Shown in pieces: positions 23,209 through 31,425 of a DNA stretch of 31,425 nt. The translations under genes and the position numbers were made by a program. Position 1 is the first letter of the stretch. Every line of letters begins with the position of its first letter. The notes below the pieces were generated by a model that saw only the letters and a program-made list of their open reading frames with translations, was not told where the DNA came from and searched no databases. The DNA lies in the NCBI GenBank assembly GCA_046861615.1, contig JBHHUS010000020.1, forward strand, positions 1 to 31,425. Direction: 5' to 3'. The DNA comes from CAZNUM01 sp046861615. GTDB lineage: Bacteria; Fidelibacterota; Marinisomatia; Marinisomatales; TCS55.

Positions 23209-23871
23209 ATGTCTTACAAACACATCATCTGGGATTGGAACGGAACGCTGTTGAATGACCGCTGGTTAAGTGTCGAGGCCATAAACCTGGTGTTGAGCCG
23301 GCGGGATCTTCCAGGTCTGACAGAAAGACGTTACCTGGAAATTTTCACCTTTCCGGTGATTGCATATTATCGTCGCCTGGGCTTTGATTTTAACAAAGAA
23401 CCGTTTTCCGTCGTCGGAACTGAATTCATCACCGAATATACTAAAAGAATGTATGCTGCTGAATTGCATTCCGGTACCCGGAGATTGATTGAGGAACTGA
23501 CCGCATCGGGGATAACCCATTCGTTACTGTCGGCTGCCAGTCAGCAGATGTTGGAGACTTTAATGGATTACCATCAATTACGTTCCAGCTTTCAAAAAGT
23601 TGTTGGTCAGGATAATCATTATGCCTACGGAAAGGAGGATGCAGGAAAGCTATGGATGGCTGAAATGGATTATATTAAGGAAGAGGTTTTATTTATTGGC
23701 GATACTCTTCACGATCTGGAAGTGGCAAAAGCATTGGGGACTAATTGTGTACTGCTTTCCCACGGACATACCAGTTATCAGCGATTAGCAGAAACAGGAG
23801 AGAAGGTTTTTAACAATTATAGAGAGTTAGAAGAATGGTTTGGGAAGGTATTAAAATTTAATTCCGACTGA
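23209..23871 (+). CDS. HAD-family hydrolase (phosphoglycolate phosphatase-like)
   Basis: A 220-residue soluble haloacid-dehalogenase superfamily member. Motif I is IIWDWNGTLLND, with nucleophile D9 and Asn11 where a second aspartate is more common; this DWNGT form recurs in one branch of small-molecule phosphatases. Motif II is around LLSAAS (106-111), a lysine follows near 142-147, and motif IV is LFIGDTLHDLEVAKALG (D165, D169). A helical cap lies between motifs I and II. The substrate is not predictable. The ATG follows GTGC without a clear Shine-Dalgarno. The last 21 bases overlap the convergent PorV-like gene. Confidence 0.88.
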   Translation: MSYKHIIWDWNGTLLNDRWLSVEAINLVLSRRDLPGLTERRYLEIFTFPVIAYYRRLGFDFNKEPFSVVGTEFITEYTKRMYAAELHSGTRRLIEELTASGITHSLLSAASQQMLETLMDYHQLRSSFQKVVGQDNHYAYGKEDAGKLWMAEMDYIKEEVLFIGDTLHDLEVAKALGTNCVLLSHGHTSYQRLAETGEKVFNNYRELEEWFGKVLKFNSD

Positions 23872-24888
23872 AAGCCGCTGAATATTTTCCAAACGGCCAA
23901 AGTAGGAGTAGGAATAATCCAGTTTTAAAACAGTAGGCGAGCCCCATAAACGGTAGTGAACACCGGCACCAAAGGTGGGGCCTTCTTCGGTATCGGTACG
24001 GAACAACGTTGAGTAACCGCCCCGGAGGAAAAAGGTTTCACTCACTCCCAGTTCAAACCCCGTGTTTACCCACTCCATATTATCATTGGGATGAAGCGCA
24101 TCCACGGTAAAGCTGATTCTAAGGTTCTTTGTACGGAGAGCTTCCCCGGAGATGCCTACCCGGAACAACAATGGCAGGGGGAAAGAATCGGTTTCGTACA
24201 AAGCATTCACAAATTCAACGTTTCCCTGGTTGTTTAAATCCGGATCAATACTGAATTTTTGATCCCGGCCCTGCAGTCGCAGATCACTGCCGTAGTTGGT
24301 CAGACTGGCCCCAAGACGAATATTATTAAAGGGTGTGATGAACAGAGCGCCCAGATCAAAGGCAAAAGCACTGGCACTGGAATGCCAGATATTCTGACGG
24401 ATGTATTTGATATTTCCGCCCAGCGAAAAGTTATTGGTTAATTTTCGGGCATAGGAAAGGTTTAAAGCCAGATCGCCGGCATCGAATAATTCCCCAGTAC
24501 CGTTGGGTTGCTCCACGGTGCGCACTTTATCTTTGGGAACCCGGAGATTGGTGAAACTGAATCCCAAAACCCCGTTATTGGAGAGATTAATGGCCACAGC
24601 GGCATAATTAAAATTGATCCCGGCTAACCAGTTACTATTCACAAAGATGGTTTCAATTCCTTCCACTGCTACCAATCCTCCGGGGTTCCAGTACATGGAA
24701 CTGATATCACCGCTCATGGCGGTAAAGGCATTACCCATGGCTGAGCCCCGTGGATCCACGGAAATTTTCAGAAATTGAGCCGCTGCAGTTCCGGTTTTAG
24801 TAATGGTTTGGACATTATCTAATTGACCGATCAGACTACTCAGTAGCAGGATAACAGGTAAAAAAGCTGTTTTAATCAGGTGTCTCAT
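23851..24888 (-). CDS. PorV/PorQ-family outer-membrane protein
   Basis: A 345-residue outer-membrane beta-barrel protein of the PorV/PorQ (UPF0164, FadL-like) family. A signal peptide (1-21) is followed by the hallmark start: GTAAAQFLKISVDPRGSAMG (32-51), then NAFTAMSGDISSMYWNPGGL. The rest is alternating beta strands with a closing strand LSVGIKF ending in Phe, as expected for BAM-assembled barrels. In Bacteroidota, PorV acts as shuttle or anchor for type IX secretion cargo. Its start overlaps the stop of the large FlgD-domain protein by four bases (ATGA), so both are translated together, consistent with a cargo-acceptor pair. Confidence 0.9.
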   Translation of the reverse strand: MRHLIKTAFLPVILLLSSLIGQLDNVQTITKTGTAAAQFLKISVDPRGSAMGNAFTAMSGDISSMYWNPGGLVAVEGIETIFVNSNWLAGINFNYAAVAINLSNNGVLGFSFTNLRVPKDKVRTVEQPNGTGELFDAGDLALNLSYARKLTNNFSLGGNIKYIRQNIWHSSASAFAFDLGALFITPFNNIRLGASLTNYGSDLRLQGRDQKFSIDPDLNNQGNVEFVNALYETDSFPLPLLFRVGISGEALRTKNLRISFTVDALHPNDNMEWVNTGFELGVSETFFLRGGYSTLFRTDTEEGPTFGAGVHYRLWGSPTVLKLDYSYSYFGRLENIQRLSVGIKF

Positions 24889-27800
24889 TTGATTATGGCA
24901 AAGCGGCCTATTTTTTCGCCCAGAGATCCGGCGTCCACATGGTAAATGTATATTCCGTAAGCAACGGGAAAATTGTCTTTAGTAGTTAAATCCCAGATTT
25001 CATTACCATCATCGATGGTGGACTGGTGATGAAGAACCTCCACTAATTCTCCCGTGATGGTGTAAATCCGGATGGTGCATTCGCTGGGCAGGTGCATGAA
25101 ATAGAGGCGGCGGGGACCCCGGTCCCGGGGATTCTGCCGATCCAAGGGCTCCAGAACATTTGTCACCACATAAGGATTGGGAACCACGGCAATGTCCTCC
25201 AGTGTCCGTATGGCCAGTTGCCGGTCGATGGTGGAGGCCGTCGTGGTGAACTGAATAACGTCCTCGCCGGTGAAGGGACGGTCGGTGGCAATGTAATACA
25301 CATCCCCTTCCACTGGGTCGACAGTGGTCGTGTCCGTGGCCTCCAGAATGGATATTTGCCAGGATACCACGATTCCCGAGCCCTCCTCCAAAATAACAAC
25401 ATCTTCATCCAGATCCCAGGTATTATTTCGCTTTAAATAATCTAAGACGGCCATTTTCTTTTTTACTGGTACTCTTCCCGGTGTCACATCCCAGATCTGA
25501 AACGGGGCTGTGGCAGTGCCCAGGGAACTGGTATCGGCAATGGAATCAAACCAGCGGATTTCATAATCCGCCGCCCGCATATTACTGGGTTTCCCATCAT
25601 AAGGAGATACGGTCACCAGATAGTTTCCCTGACTGGTTTCACTCCAGCCGGATTTTTCATGGTTTAAAGCCAATTCTTTGTCCTTGACATACAACCGTAA
25701 GCCATCGAAAATGGGATTGGCTTCTTCATTATTCAACAGGGTGCTTTCCCAAAGAGGGAAGTAGGTATATTCGATGGTTATCGTTTCGCCGTCGTTAATT
25801 TGAGAGTTCAATGAGTCGGGAACCACTACCTGGCCGGCCTCCGGGAAAACCAGGTAATCAATCCCGGCGGTCATAACGGTTCCGGAGGAATTTTTTAAGA
25901 TGAAATGATCCGCGTTCAGTCTGTTTTTTAAGAGGGTGATATAAACATCCTTTTTTACAGTTCTGTTTTCGGTATTGTATTTTAAGTCTTCCACTGAATA
26001 ACGGGTTGGATCGGAGGAGAACAAAATTTCAAATGTGTCGGCTGTTTCAATGGCCCGTGGATCCAGTACTTCAATAGCAATATCGCCGGTGCCGTAGCCG
26101 CCCACATGTTGGAAAATGGTTGAATCAATAGTGGTTGTACTTCCCGGAACGTAACCGGCTGCCGGAACTCTGGGAACGACCATGGCAGTATTCACATCCA
26201 GGAAAACTTCGTCACGTTCAGGGTCCAGGGTTATTGCTTTGGAACATTCGCTGGGACCAATGTTCATTGCTTTATTGCCGTGATCGTAGGACACGATTGC
26301 ATAGTAATAAGTTTGTCCATTGATGACATTATTGGAGTCCACGAACGAATGAACCAAGCCGGTATTGTTACCCAGATGGTAGGCTACACCGCGGCCAGTG
26401 TAGGGTATATCGCTGGGGCCCTCATATTCATTGATCAGGTCCCACTTGGCCCAGCCCCCGGTTTGGGTTTTCAGGGGTTCGAACAGGAAATTGGAACCGT
26501 TCACATCGGTAATAGTCTGCTGGTCCAGGAAACTGGGGTCCGTGCTGCGGTAAATAACGTACCCTTCGAAATCATATTCTTCGGAGATCGGATCCCAGGA
26601 GGATTCGGCAATGTCGTCCCAGAACAGGGTAACTTTCCGGTCTCCGGGGACGGCGGTCAGTTTCGGTTTTTCCGGTGGTTTGGCGAACTGGTAATTGGTT
26701 TCGTAGATTTGGCGGGCGGTGAGGGCATTCAGAGTGAGATCATCAAAATTGTTTCCCACTAACAGAGCAATGGAGAAGCGCCGTGCCTCCCCGGCTTTCA
26801 GGGTGAATGTCCCGGAGCCGTAGAGGAAAATATTGTCTCCCGCCACTTCCGAGTTCAGGGAATCAAAATGGCCGGGAATCAGGTAGTTCCGGTAAATGTG
26901 GTCATCCTTGGAAATTCGGTTATCACCACCAAAATTTGGTGCGGCAAAGCTGGTTAAACCAATCATGTCGGATTCATCTAGATCAGTCCATTCAAAGTTC
27001 GGTTCTCCCGGCTGCCGTAAATCGAATGGATCTCCTGAATTTGGTATACCATCGCCCTCCCCTGAATCCCCGGTATTCGGCAGTCCGTCAATGCCCACAT
27101 CGTCTTTTTCCGGGTTCCAGTCTCCGTCATCATCAAGCCCGTTTTCACGACTTTCATCTACCATACCGTCACCATCGTTGTCAATGCCGTCATGGGGATC
27201 GCCGGGGCTCTCTAAAAAAATGTAACCGAAATACCCCGGTGGTCGACCAGCTACGTCGCTTTTTCCGTCTTCATCCCAAGCGTACACCATATTCAAATCC
27301 GTGTCAAAATAGGATAAGTCATCCTGCCAATTGTTCGGACCGCCGATATGGGGATCGCCCCACATGCCGAAGATGACTTCATTCAGGTCTTTTTCACTTT
27401 TATTAGTGACCCGGTAAATCAGAAAAATAATATCCTCCGCCAGGGGATTGGCCCACTGATAATAACGGCATTCAATTTCCAGCCCCAGTCCTTTGCGGGT
27501 GGAATCGACTGGGAACGGATAATATTCAAATTCAAGATTATTCCGGTCATCCACTACAAAGAAGGATTCCATATCAGCATTACTGGATCCCTGTCGCAGT
27601 GCCCCGGGCCAGACATACCGTTTTAAATTGGCGTTGTACCAGCCTTCGGGCCAACTGTCTGGTTTACCATCGCCGTCACGATCCACATCGGTGGAAGTGG
27701 GAATGTAGGAACTGTTTGGATCGGCATATGGTACGTCCCGATCATTGTATGCCAGGGGCTCCCAGCCCCAGAATAATTTTCCATCGGGTGATATTTCGCC

Positions 27801-28301
27801 TCCCAGGGAAACCAGACCATCACTGATGACCCGGGCCATCCAGATAGGATTGCCATTATCATCCAGGACCGGATTACCGTCTTGATCCAGCTTAATGTAA
27901 GCATCCTGGTGGCTGTTGGGTGCAACTTGAACTTCAGCACATATGAAGGGACCGAATTCATAACCATAGCCCAGCCCCTCCCATACGATGTCAGTCACCC
28001 GGTTCCCCGGACTGGAAATTGATCCGTAATTCCAGATTTCGGTAGTGATTTTATTCCCGTTCAGGACGGCTTTTTGTCGCCGCAGTAATTGGTCGTTTTT
28101 GGTTGCCTGAATGCGGGCCAGAAGACGATTCCGCCAGCGATAGTACTCTCGGTATTCCAAATTTGACCAAGTTTTCCGGGGTCCCTCCAGGTACCACTGT
28201 TTCGAAAAGCGTCTGGGTCTATTTTCCTGGGCAAAAGAAAGGTTAGCCAGGAGCAGAAGGAGTGTAATAATCAGATTGAAGACAATTTTAGTTTGTTTCA
28301 T
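24885..28301 (-). CDS. Large secreted protein with Ca-binding repeats, FnIII-like and C-terminal FlgD/type IX-like domain
   Basis: An 1138-residue exported protein of unknown exact function. A signal peptide (1-24, LLLANLSFAQ) is followed by a large region of surface-type sequence. Residues about 365-432 carry DxDxDG clusters (DGIDNDGDGMVDE, GLDDDGDWNPE, GEGDGIPNSGDP) like thrombospondin type-3 calcium repeats. Near residue 539 starts a fibronectin-III-like unit (KPKLTAVPGDRKVTLFWDD). From about 1030 the end contains VVPNPYVV, then STIRIYT-type strands and AYGIYIYHVDAG...GRFAIIK, the pattern of FlgD-like or type IX C-terminal sorting domains. No catalytic motif is visible. It sits between a TonB receptor (three bases away) and a PorV-like gene (overlapping). 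Confidence 0.82.
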   Translation of the reverse strand: MKQTKIVFNLIITLLLLLANLSFAQENRPRRFSKQWYLEGPRKTWSNLEYREYYRWRNRLLARIQATKNDQLLRRQKAVLNGNKITTEIWNYGSISSPGNRVTDIVWEGLGYGYEFGPFICAEVQVAPNSHQDAYIKLDQDGNPVLDDNGNPIWMARVISDGLVSLGGEISPDGKLFWGWEPLAYNDRDVPYADPNSSYIPTSTDVDRDGDGKPDSWPEGWYNANLKRYVWPGALRQGSSNADMESFFVVDDRNNLEFEYYPFPVDSTRKGLGLEIECRYYQWANPLAEDIIFLIYRVTNKSEKDLNEVIFGMWGDPHIGGPNNWQDDLSYFDTDLNMVYAWDEDGKSDVAGRPPGYFGYIFLESPGDPHDGIDNDGDGMVDESRENGLDDDGDWNPEKDDVGIDGLPNTGDSGEGDGIPNSGDPFDLRQPGEPNFEWTDLDESDMIGLTSFAAPNFGGDNRISKDDHIYRNYLIPGHFDSLNSEVAGDNIFLYGSGTFTLKAGEARRFSIALLVGNNFDDLTLNALTARQIYETNYQFAKPPEKPKLTAVPGDRKVTLFWDDIAESSWDPISEEYDFEGYVIYRSTDPSFLDQQTITDVNGSNFLFEPLKTQTGGWAKWDLINEYEGPSDIPYTGRGVAYHLGNNTGLVHSFVDSNNVINGQTYYYAIVSYDHGNKAMNIGPSECSKAITLDPERDEVFLDVNTAMVVPRVPAAGYVPGSTTTIDSTIFQHVGGYGTGDIAIEVLDPRAIETADTFEILFSSDPTRYSVEDLKYNTENRTVKKDVYITLLKNRLNADHFILKNSSGTVMTAGIDYLVFPEAGQVVVPDSLNSQINDGETITIEYTYFPLWESTLLNNEEANPIFDGLRLYVKDKELALNHEKSGWSETSQGNYLVTVSPYDGKPSNMRAADYEIRWFDSIADTSSLGTATAPFQIWDVTPGRVPVKKKMAVLDYLKRNNTWDLDEDVVILEEGSGIVVSWQISILEATDTTTVDPVEGDVYYIATDRPFTGEDVIQFTTTASTIDRQLAIRTLEDIAVVPNPYVVTNVLEPLDRQNPRDRGPRRLYFMHLPSECTIRIYTITGELVEVLHHQSTIDDGNEIWDLTTKDNFPVAYGIYIYHVDAGSLGEKIGRFAIIK

Positions 28302-28304
28302 TCG

Positions 28305-31112
28305 TTAAAATTCGATGGATATCCCGGCGCTGACGGAGCGGGGGGCGGTGAAATATTGAGGGCGTTTCTGGTATTCGGTCCAGGTATGAACGCCGGGATC
28401 GCCATAATGGATTTTAAAACCTTCCGTTTCCTGGGTACTCTGATTTACATAAGTGTAGCCCGCCCGCCCGGTATCGTTGAAAACAAAGCGCTCATTCCGC
28501 CGATCCAGCAGGTTGTAAATTTTTATGTAAATGATGTAATTGTACCGGCCAAACATCAGATTTTTATGAAAGCGGACATTAATTTTCCACTGCCAGGGTT
28601 TCCGACCGCTGTTAGGTCGTGGTACGTAGTTGGCCTCTGGGATGTTGGGAGTGTAAGGCCAACCGCTACTTAGTTTATTGATAATACCTATACTCCAATA
28701 GCGGGGGTCCCCGATGGAGATGGTGGCATTGAAAATGTGACGCTGATCCCAGGTAAGGGGAACAATCCGTTTTTCCTCTTCTTCGCCGGTGAGGGCGTTG
28801 TAATAAAAAGAACCGGAGGAGACACTGTTACCTTCCGTGACCTGATAGGAGTAATCCAGAAAAGCAGTAGTTTTAGTGATTCGGTCATAACGTTTTGTCA
28901 GGCTGAAAGTGAATCCTTTTATGTTCCCGTAATCCTTATTCAAATCAATATTGTAATTGGAGGGACCATATTTTTCCGAATCATAGTGGAGGGTCTGGAC
29001 GGCCAGTAAATCCCGGATATCTTTGTAAAAAGCGTTGGCTTCAATCGCCAGGATATTGGTGAGTTGCTGCTGTAGGCCAAATTCGTACAGGACTGTTTTT
29101 TCAGGTTTCAGGTTAGCATAACCGACGGTAGGCACCAGACCGGCGCCGAAGATGCTGGTTCGATACAATCGTCTCAAAGTGGGCATCTGGTAGAAATGAC
29201 CATAGGAAAAATGGAGGATTCCTCTGTCGGTAATTGGAAAAGCAACTCCCAGTCGTGGTGAAACCATTGTTTTAGGTATTGCACTGCGTTGTGGTCCTTC
29301 CGGTTTCAGAAGGTCAGTGATATATTTTTCATTGGGGTCGAAATAATCGTACCGTATACCCACATTGGTTATGAAATGTTCATACTCGATTTTATCCTGG
29401 AGATAAGCGGAAAAGAACAGCGCCTGATTATTGTAGTGATTGTGGTAAGGTGAATTATTTGCGGGTAGGATAGTAGGCTGAAGATATTCCTGATTATCGT
29501 AAATAACGGTAAAATCGCGTTCATCTAAGATATCATCGCGGAAGTTTATCCCTGTTTTCAATTCATGTTTTTTGGTGACCTGACTGGTGAAGTCAAATTT
29601 GAAGCCCAAGGAGTTGGACTGACGATAAACATGGGCGTTTTGCGACCCCCCGAATTCAAAGGTAGCTGAAGCCGCAGAACCCCTGATCCTTGAGGTCGGT
29701 ACATATTTTGAGTTAGGAAGGAGGTAATATTTATTACCGTCCTCGTCTTTATTGTAAAGGACATAAGCATCGGACCCAAACCGCTTAGCTTCATCTTCAT
29801 GGACAGCTGACTGGAGGTCCACCGGGCGGAATTGATACTGCTTATAATTAGTAGTCCCAAAAAACAGGTTGGCCTCGTAAAAGCTTTTTGCTCCAACGGC
29901 ATGGTTTAGTTTGACAGAGTAGTTATTATTGGCACTGTTGTAGGTGGTAGTCCCATCGGGGTTGAATTTGTAGGTATGTACATAGGATTTTGATAATCCA
30001 CCGGCATGGAGGAACTGGAAAGAAAGTTTGAGTCGTGGTGAAATCTTGGCTGTCAGCTTGGCTAACAGGTTCAGTTTTTTACTGGGATTCATGGGGACAT
30101 AACTGCTGTCACCACCTAGTTCAATATACCAGTTATTAGCGTCCCGGAAATCGGCTGAATCACCGATAGAGTGTTCCCGGATGCCATAAAGGTAACCTTC
30201 GCTACGGTCATAACGACCACTAAGGTTAAAAGTTAAATTGCCACCGGATAACCCCAGGGGCATGGGCCCATTAATTGTTCCTTCCAGAACGTGATTCGCA
30301 ACCGGATTGAAGGCGTCAATATTGGTGAAAATATCCGTATCGCCTGAAATGAAATCGCCGCTTTGGTATGAAAAACTACCGTGGTAGTTTTTTCCGCCAT
30401 CCTTGGTTTGTAGATTAACAATACCACTCATGGCATTGCCATACTCGGCATTGAAGGCGCCGGAGACTACTTTCATCTCCTCCAGAGCCTTGTTGGAAAT
30501 GTTAATTGCCAGACTGTTAGTGAAAAAAGGGTTGGAAACGGAAACGCCGTCAATGTAGTACCCGACCTCATTATAGCGACCGCCGCGGATGTGAAGTTCA
30601 CCATCGGCACCCTGATTCACACCGGCCTGGGTTACCAGAACACCAAGGAATGTTTCCACCGGCATGACATTAATTTCTTCTGAAGTGGTAATTTTCTGGG
30701 AAGCAGTCAAATCCTTTTGTACCAGTGGTCGCTCGGCCACAACCGTTACTTCTTCTCCTTCCAGGACGGACTCTTTCAGGCTGAAGTTTTCAATAGTGGT
30801 CTGACCCAGACTCACCCGTAGGTTTTGCACCCGGTAGGAAGCATAGCCAATGTAGGTAGCCCGTAAGGTGTAATTGCCGGGCGGGATGTTTAAAATGACA
30901 TAATCACCATTAAGATCAGTGGCCGCGCCCAGGGAGGTTTCTTCAATAAAGACATTCACACCGGCCAGCGGTGTACCGGTTTTGGCATCAGTAATGTGTC
31001 CGGTAATTTTACCGGTGTTTGCCCATAATGCACCAGCGGTGATCAGCAATATCAGGAGTTTGGTAATAAATTTATTTGTAAGTAATCGCAAATCGAATGG
31101 AACCAAATTCAT
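28305..31112 (-). CDS. TonB-dependent outer-membrane receptor with carboxypeptidase-regulatory-like domain
   Basis: A 935-residue outer-membrane receptor. After a signal sequence (about 13-31) comes a carboxypeptidase-regulatory-like/CarbopepD_reg-type beta sandwich (about 34-115: GKITGHITDAKTGTPLAGVNV...), the N-terminal extension common in SusC-like and Oar-like receptors. A likely TonB box, EEVTVVAE, follows, then the plug with LHIRGGRYNEVGYYIDGVSV and GAFNAEYGNAMSGIVNL, and a 22-strand-type barrel ending in ISIEF with terminal Phe. The substrate is unknown. It is the first gene of a trio with the FlgD-domain protein and PorV homologue, which suggests an envelope or secretion role rather than simple iron uptake. 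The start at 31112 lacks a Shine-Dalgarno sequence. Confidence 0.93.
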   Translation of the reverse strand: MNLVPFDLRLLTNKFITKLLILLITAGALWANTGKITGHITDAKTGTPLAGVNVFIEETSLGAATDLNGDYVILNIPPGNYTLRATYIGYASYRVQNLRVSLGQTTIENFSLKESVLEGEEVTVVAERPLVQKDLTASQKITTSEEINVMPVETFLGVLVTQAGVNQGADGELHIRGGRYNEVGYYIDGVSVSNPFFTNSLAINISNKALEEMKVVSGAFNAEYGNAMSGIVNLQTKDGGKNYHGSFSYQSGDFISGDTDIFTNIDAFNPVANHVLEGTINGPMPLGLSGGNLTFNLSGRYDRSEGYLYGIREHSIGDSADFRDANNWYIELGGDSSYVPMNPSKKLNLLAKLTAKISPRLKLSFQFLHAGGLSKSYVHTYKFNPDGTTTYNSANNNYSVKLNHAVGAKSFYEANLFFGTTNYKQYQFRPVDLQSAVHEDEAKRFGSDAYVLYNKDEDGNKYYLLPNSKYVPTSRIRGSAASATFEFGGSQNAHVYRQSNSLGFKFDFTSQVTKKHELKTGINFRDDILDERDFTVIYDNQEYLQPTILPANNSPYHNHYNNQALFFSAYLQDKIEYEHFITNVGIRYDYFDPNEKYITDLLKPEGPQRSAIPKTMVSPRLGVAFPITDRGILHFSYGHFYQMPTLRRLYRTSIFGAGLVPTVGYANLKPEKTVLYEFGLQQQLTNILAIEANAFYKDIRDLLAVQTLHYDSEKYGPSNYNIDLNKDYGNIKGFTFSLTKRYDRITKTTAFLDYSYQVTEGNSVSSGSFYYNALTGEEEEKRIVPLTWDQRHIFNATISIGDPRYWSIGIINKLSSGWPYTPNIPEANYVPRPNSGRKPWQWKINVRFHKNLMFGRYNYIIYIKIYNLLDRRNERFVFNDTGRAGYTYVNQSTQETEGFKIHYGDPGVHTWTEYQKRPQYFTAPRSVSAGISIEF

Positions 31113-31210
31113 AAGACGAGGGCGAAAGTAATACCGTTTTATTTCAAAAAAAAAGTGTTAGATGAGTTTCGGGAAAAATTAAGCGTAACTCAGGCTAGAG
31201 TGAATAGATG

Positions 31211-31239
31211 ATTGAAAAAATAAAATTAATATTTGTCAA
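31211..31239 (-). promoter_or_regulatory. Candidate promoter for the TonB receptor operon
   Basis: On the minus strand a perfect TTGACA (31239-31234), 17-base spacer and TTCAAT (31216-31211), about 100 bases before the TonB receptor start. The -10 is poor (four of six). Its -35 overlaps that of the plus-strand promoter. Confidence 0.3.
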
Positions 31240-31262
31240 ATGGCGTGGAAATACCCTATAAT
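31233..31262 (+). promoter_or_regulatory. Sigma70-type promoter of the exported protein gene
   Basis: TTGTCA (31233-31238), an 18-base spacer and a perfect TATAAT (31257-31262) lie 47 bases before the ATG at 31310. This is the clearest promoter in the window, and with the strong AAGGAGG it predicts a highly expressed gene. Confidence 0.6.
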
Positions 31263-31309
31263 CCATGCAATTGAAAAGCATTAGTTACGTAGCAAACGAA
31301 GGAGGTACA

Positions 31310-31425
31310 ATGAAGAAATTCGTTACCGCGTCATTTTTACTGTTTACATTTTCGGCCTTAGCGTTAGGAGAAGATACTTTCAGCTTACATAGTTTATATT
31401 ACTCGCCTCTCGGTGATACTACCGT
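31310..31425 (+). CDS. Exported protein, N-terminal fragment, family unknown
   Basis: Only 38 codons are in the window. The ATG follows an excellent GAAGGAGG ribosome-binding site with a normal spacing. The first 20 residues (MKKFVTASFLLFTFSALALG) are a textbook signal peptide with likely cleavage after ALALG or nearby; the mature start reads EDTFSLHSLYYSPLGDTTV. Too little remains to assign a family. It is divergent from the TonB receptor operon and shares a regulatory region with it, so it may be another envelope or secreted protein. Confidence 0.8.
   Translation, partial: MKKFVTASFLLFTFSALALGEDTFSLHSLYYSPLGDTT

Larger units (their letters stand above)
31113..31309. other. Divergent intergenic region between the TonB receptor and the exported protein gene
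   Basis: A 197-base AT-rich gap, the longest non-coding stretch in the window. It holds a good plus-strand promoter, a weaker minus-strand promoter sharing its -35 palindrome, and a poly-A run at 31147-31155. No hairpin terminator or conserved RNA element was recognised. Confidence 0.6.

Noticed and set aside
26280..26762. A 160-codon plus-strand open frame inside the FlgD-domain protein gene
   Set aside because: It is antisense to a well-supported exported protein, has no recognisable domain or ribosome-binding site, and its Gly/Val-rich composition is what reverse-reading of that gene yields.

Overview
This 31.4 kb window is a dense, mostly housekeeping stretch of a bacterial chromosome. 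The organism has an outer membrane. It carries LptD, a TonB-dependent receptor and a PorV/PorQ-type outer-membrane protein, and a secreted protein ends in a FlgD/type IX-like C-terminal domain. That combination points to the FCB superphylum. The style of the PorV, LptD and secreted proteins resembles Marinimicrobia (SAR406), KSB1 or Calditrichota relatives. This placement is inferred from protein families; no marker gene in the window was compared with a database.

Layout. (1) 1-3494, minus strand: glyS, a Bax-inhibitor-1/YccA membrane protein, a secreted isoaspartyl peptidase and the start of a gamma-glutamyltransferase; the first three genes overlap by single bases. (2) 3660-8277, minus: a zinc-ribbon/DUF2007 protein, hisS, topA and an unusual ccmH. 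(3) 8406-13243, minus: rarA overlapping lptD. (4) 13336-15241: an FKBP lipoprotein (plus), a bidirectional terminator and tRNA-Thr(CGU) (minus), then a UshA-like exported protein and a small membrane protein (plus). (5) 15227-20323, minus: a PIN-PhoH ATPase, a DUF5362-like membrane protein and a nucleotide transporter fused to HEAT repeats and a cyclic-nucleotide-binding domain. (6) 20490-23871: a 2,4-dienoyl-CoA reductase (plus), a tightly coupled NUDIX/ROK kinase/small membrane protein operon (minus) and a HAD hydrolase (plus). (7) 23851-31112, minus: a tightly packed trio of TonB-dependent receptor, 1138-residue secreted FlgD-domain protein and PorV-like protein, probably one envelope or secretion unit. 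A divergent exported protein starts at 31310 and runs off the window.

The most surprising observation is downstream of topA. The apparent intergenic gap is the remainder of the TopA C-terminus in the same frame, interrupted by three TAA codons. It ends in a TGA that overlaps the ccmH start codon as ATGA. Topoisomerase I has therefore lost its last repeat and basic tail very recently, or is expressed in an unusual way, or the sequence contains errors.

Other points worth attention are a CcmH with CC in place of CxxC, a UshA-like protein lacking most metal ligands, the three-part nucleotide transporter, a hairpin covering the ribosome-binding region of the dienoyl-CoA reductase, and two divergent promoters sharing a palindromic -35 at the right edge. 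I see no CRISPR array, insertion sequence, prophage or integron. No gene-free stretch exceeds about 200 bases.
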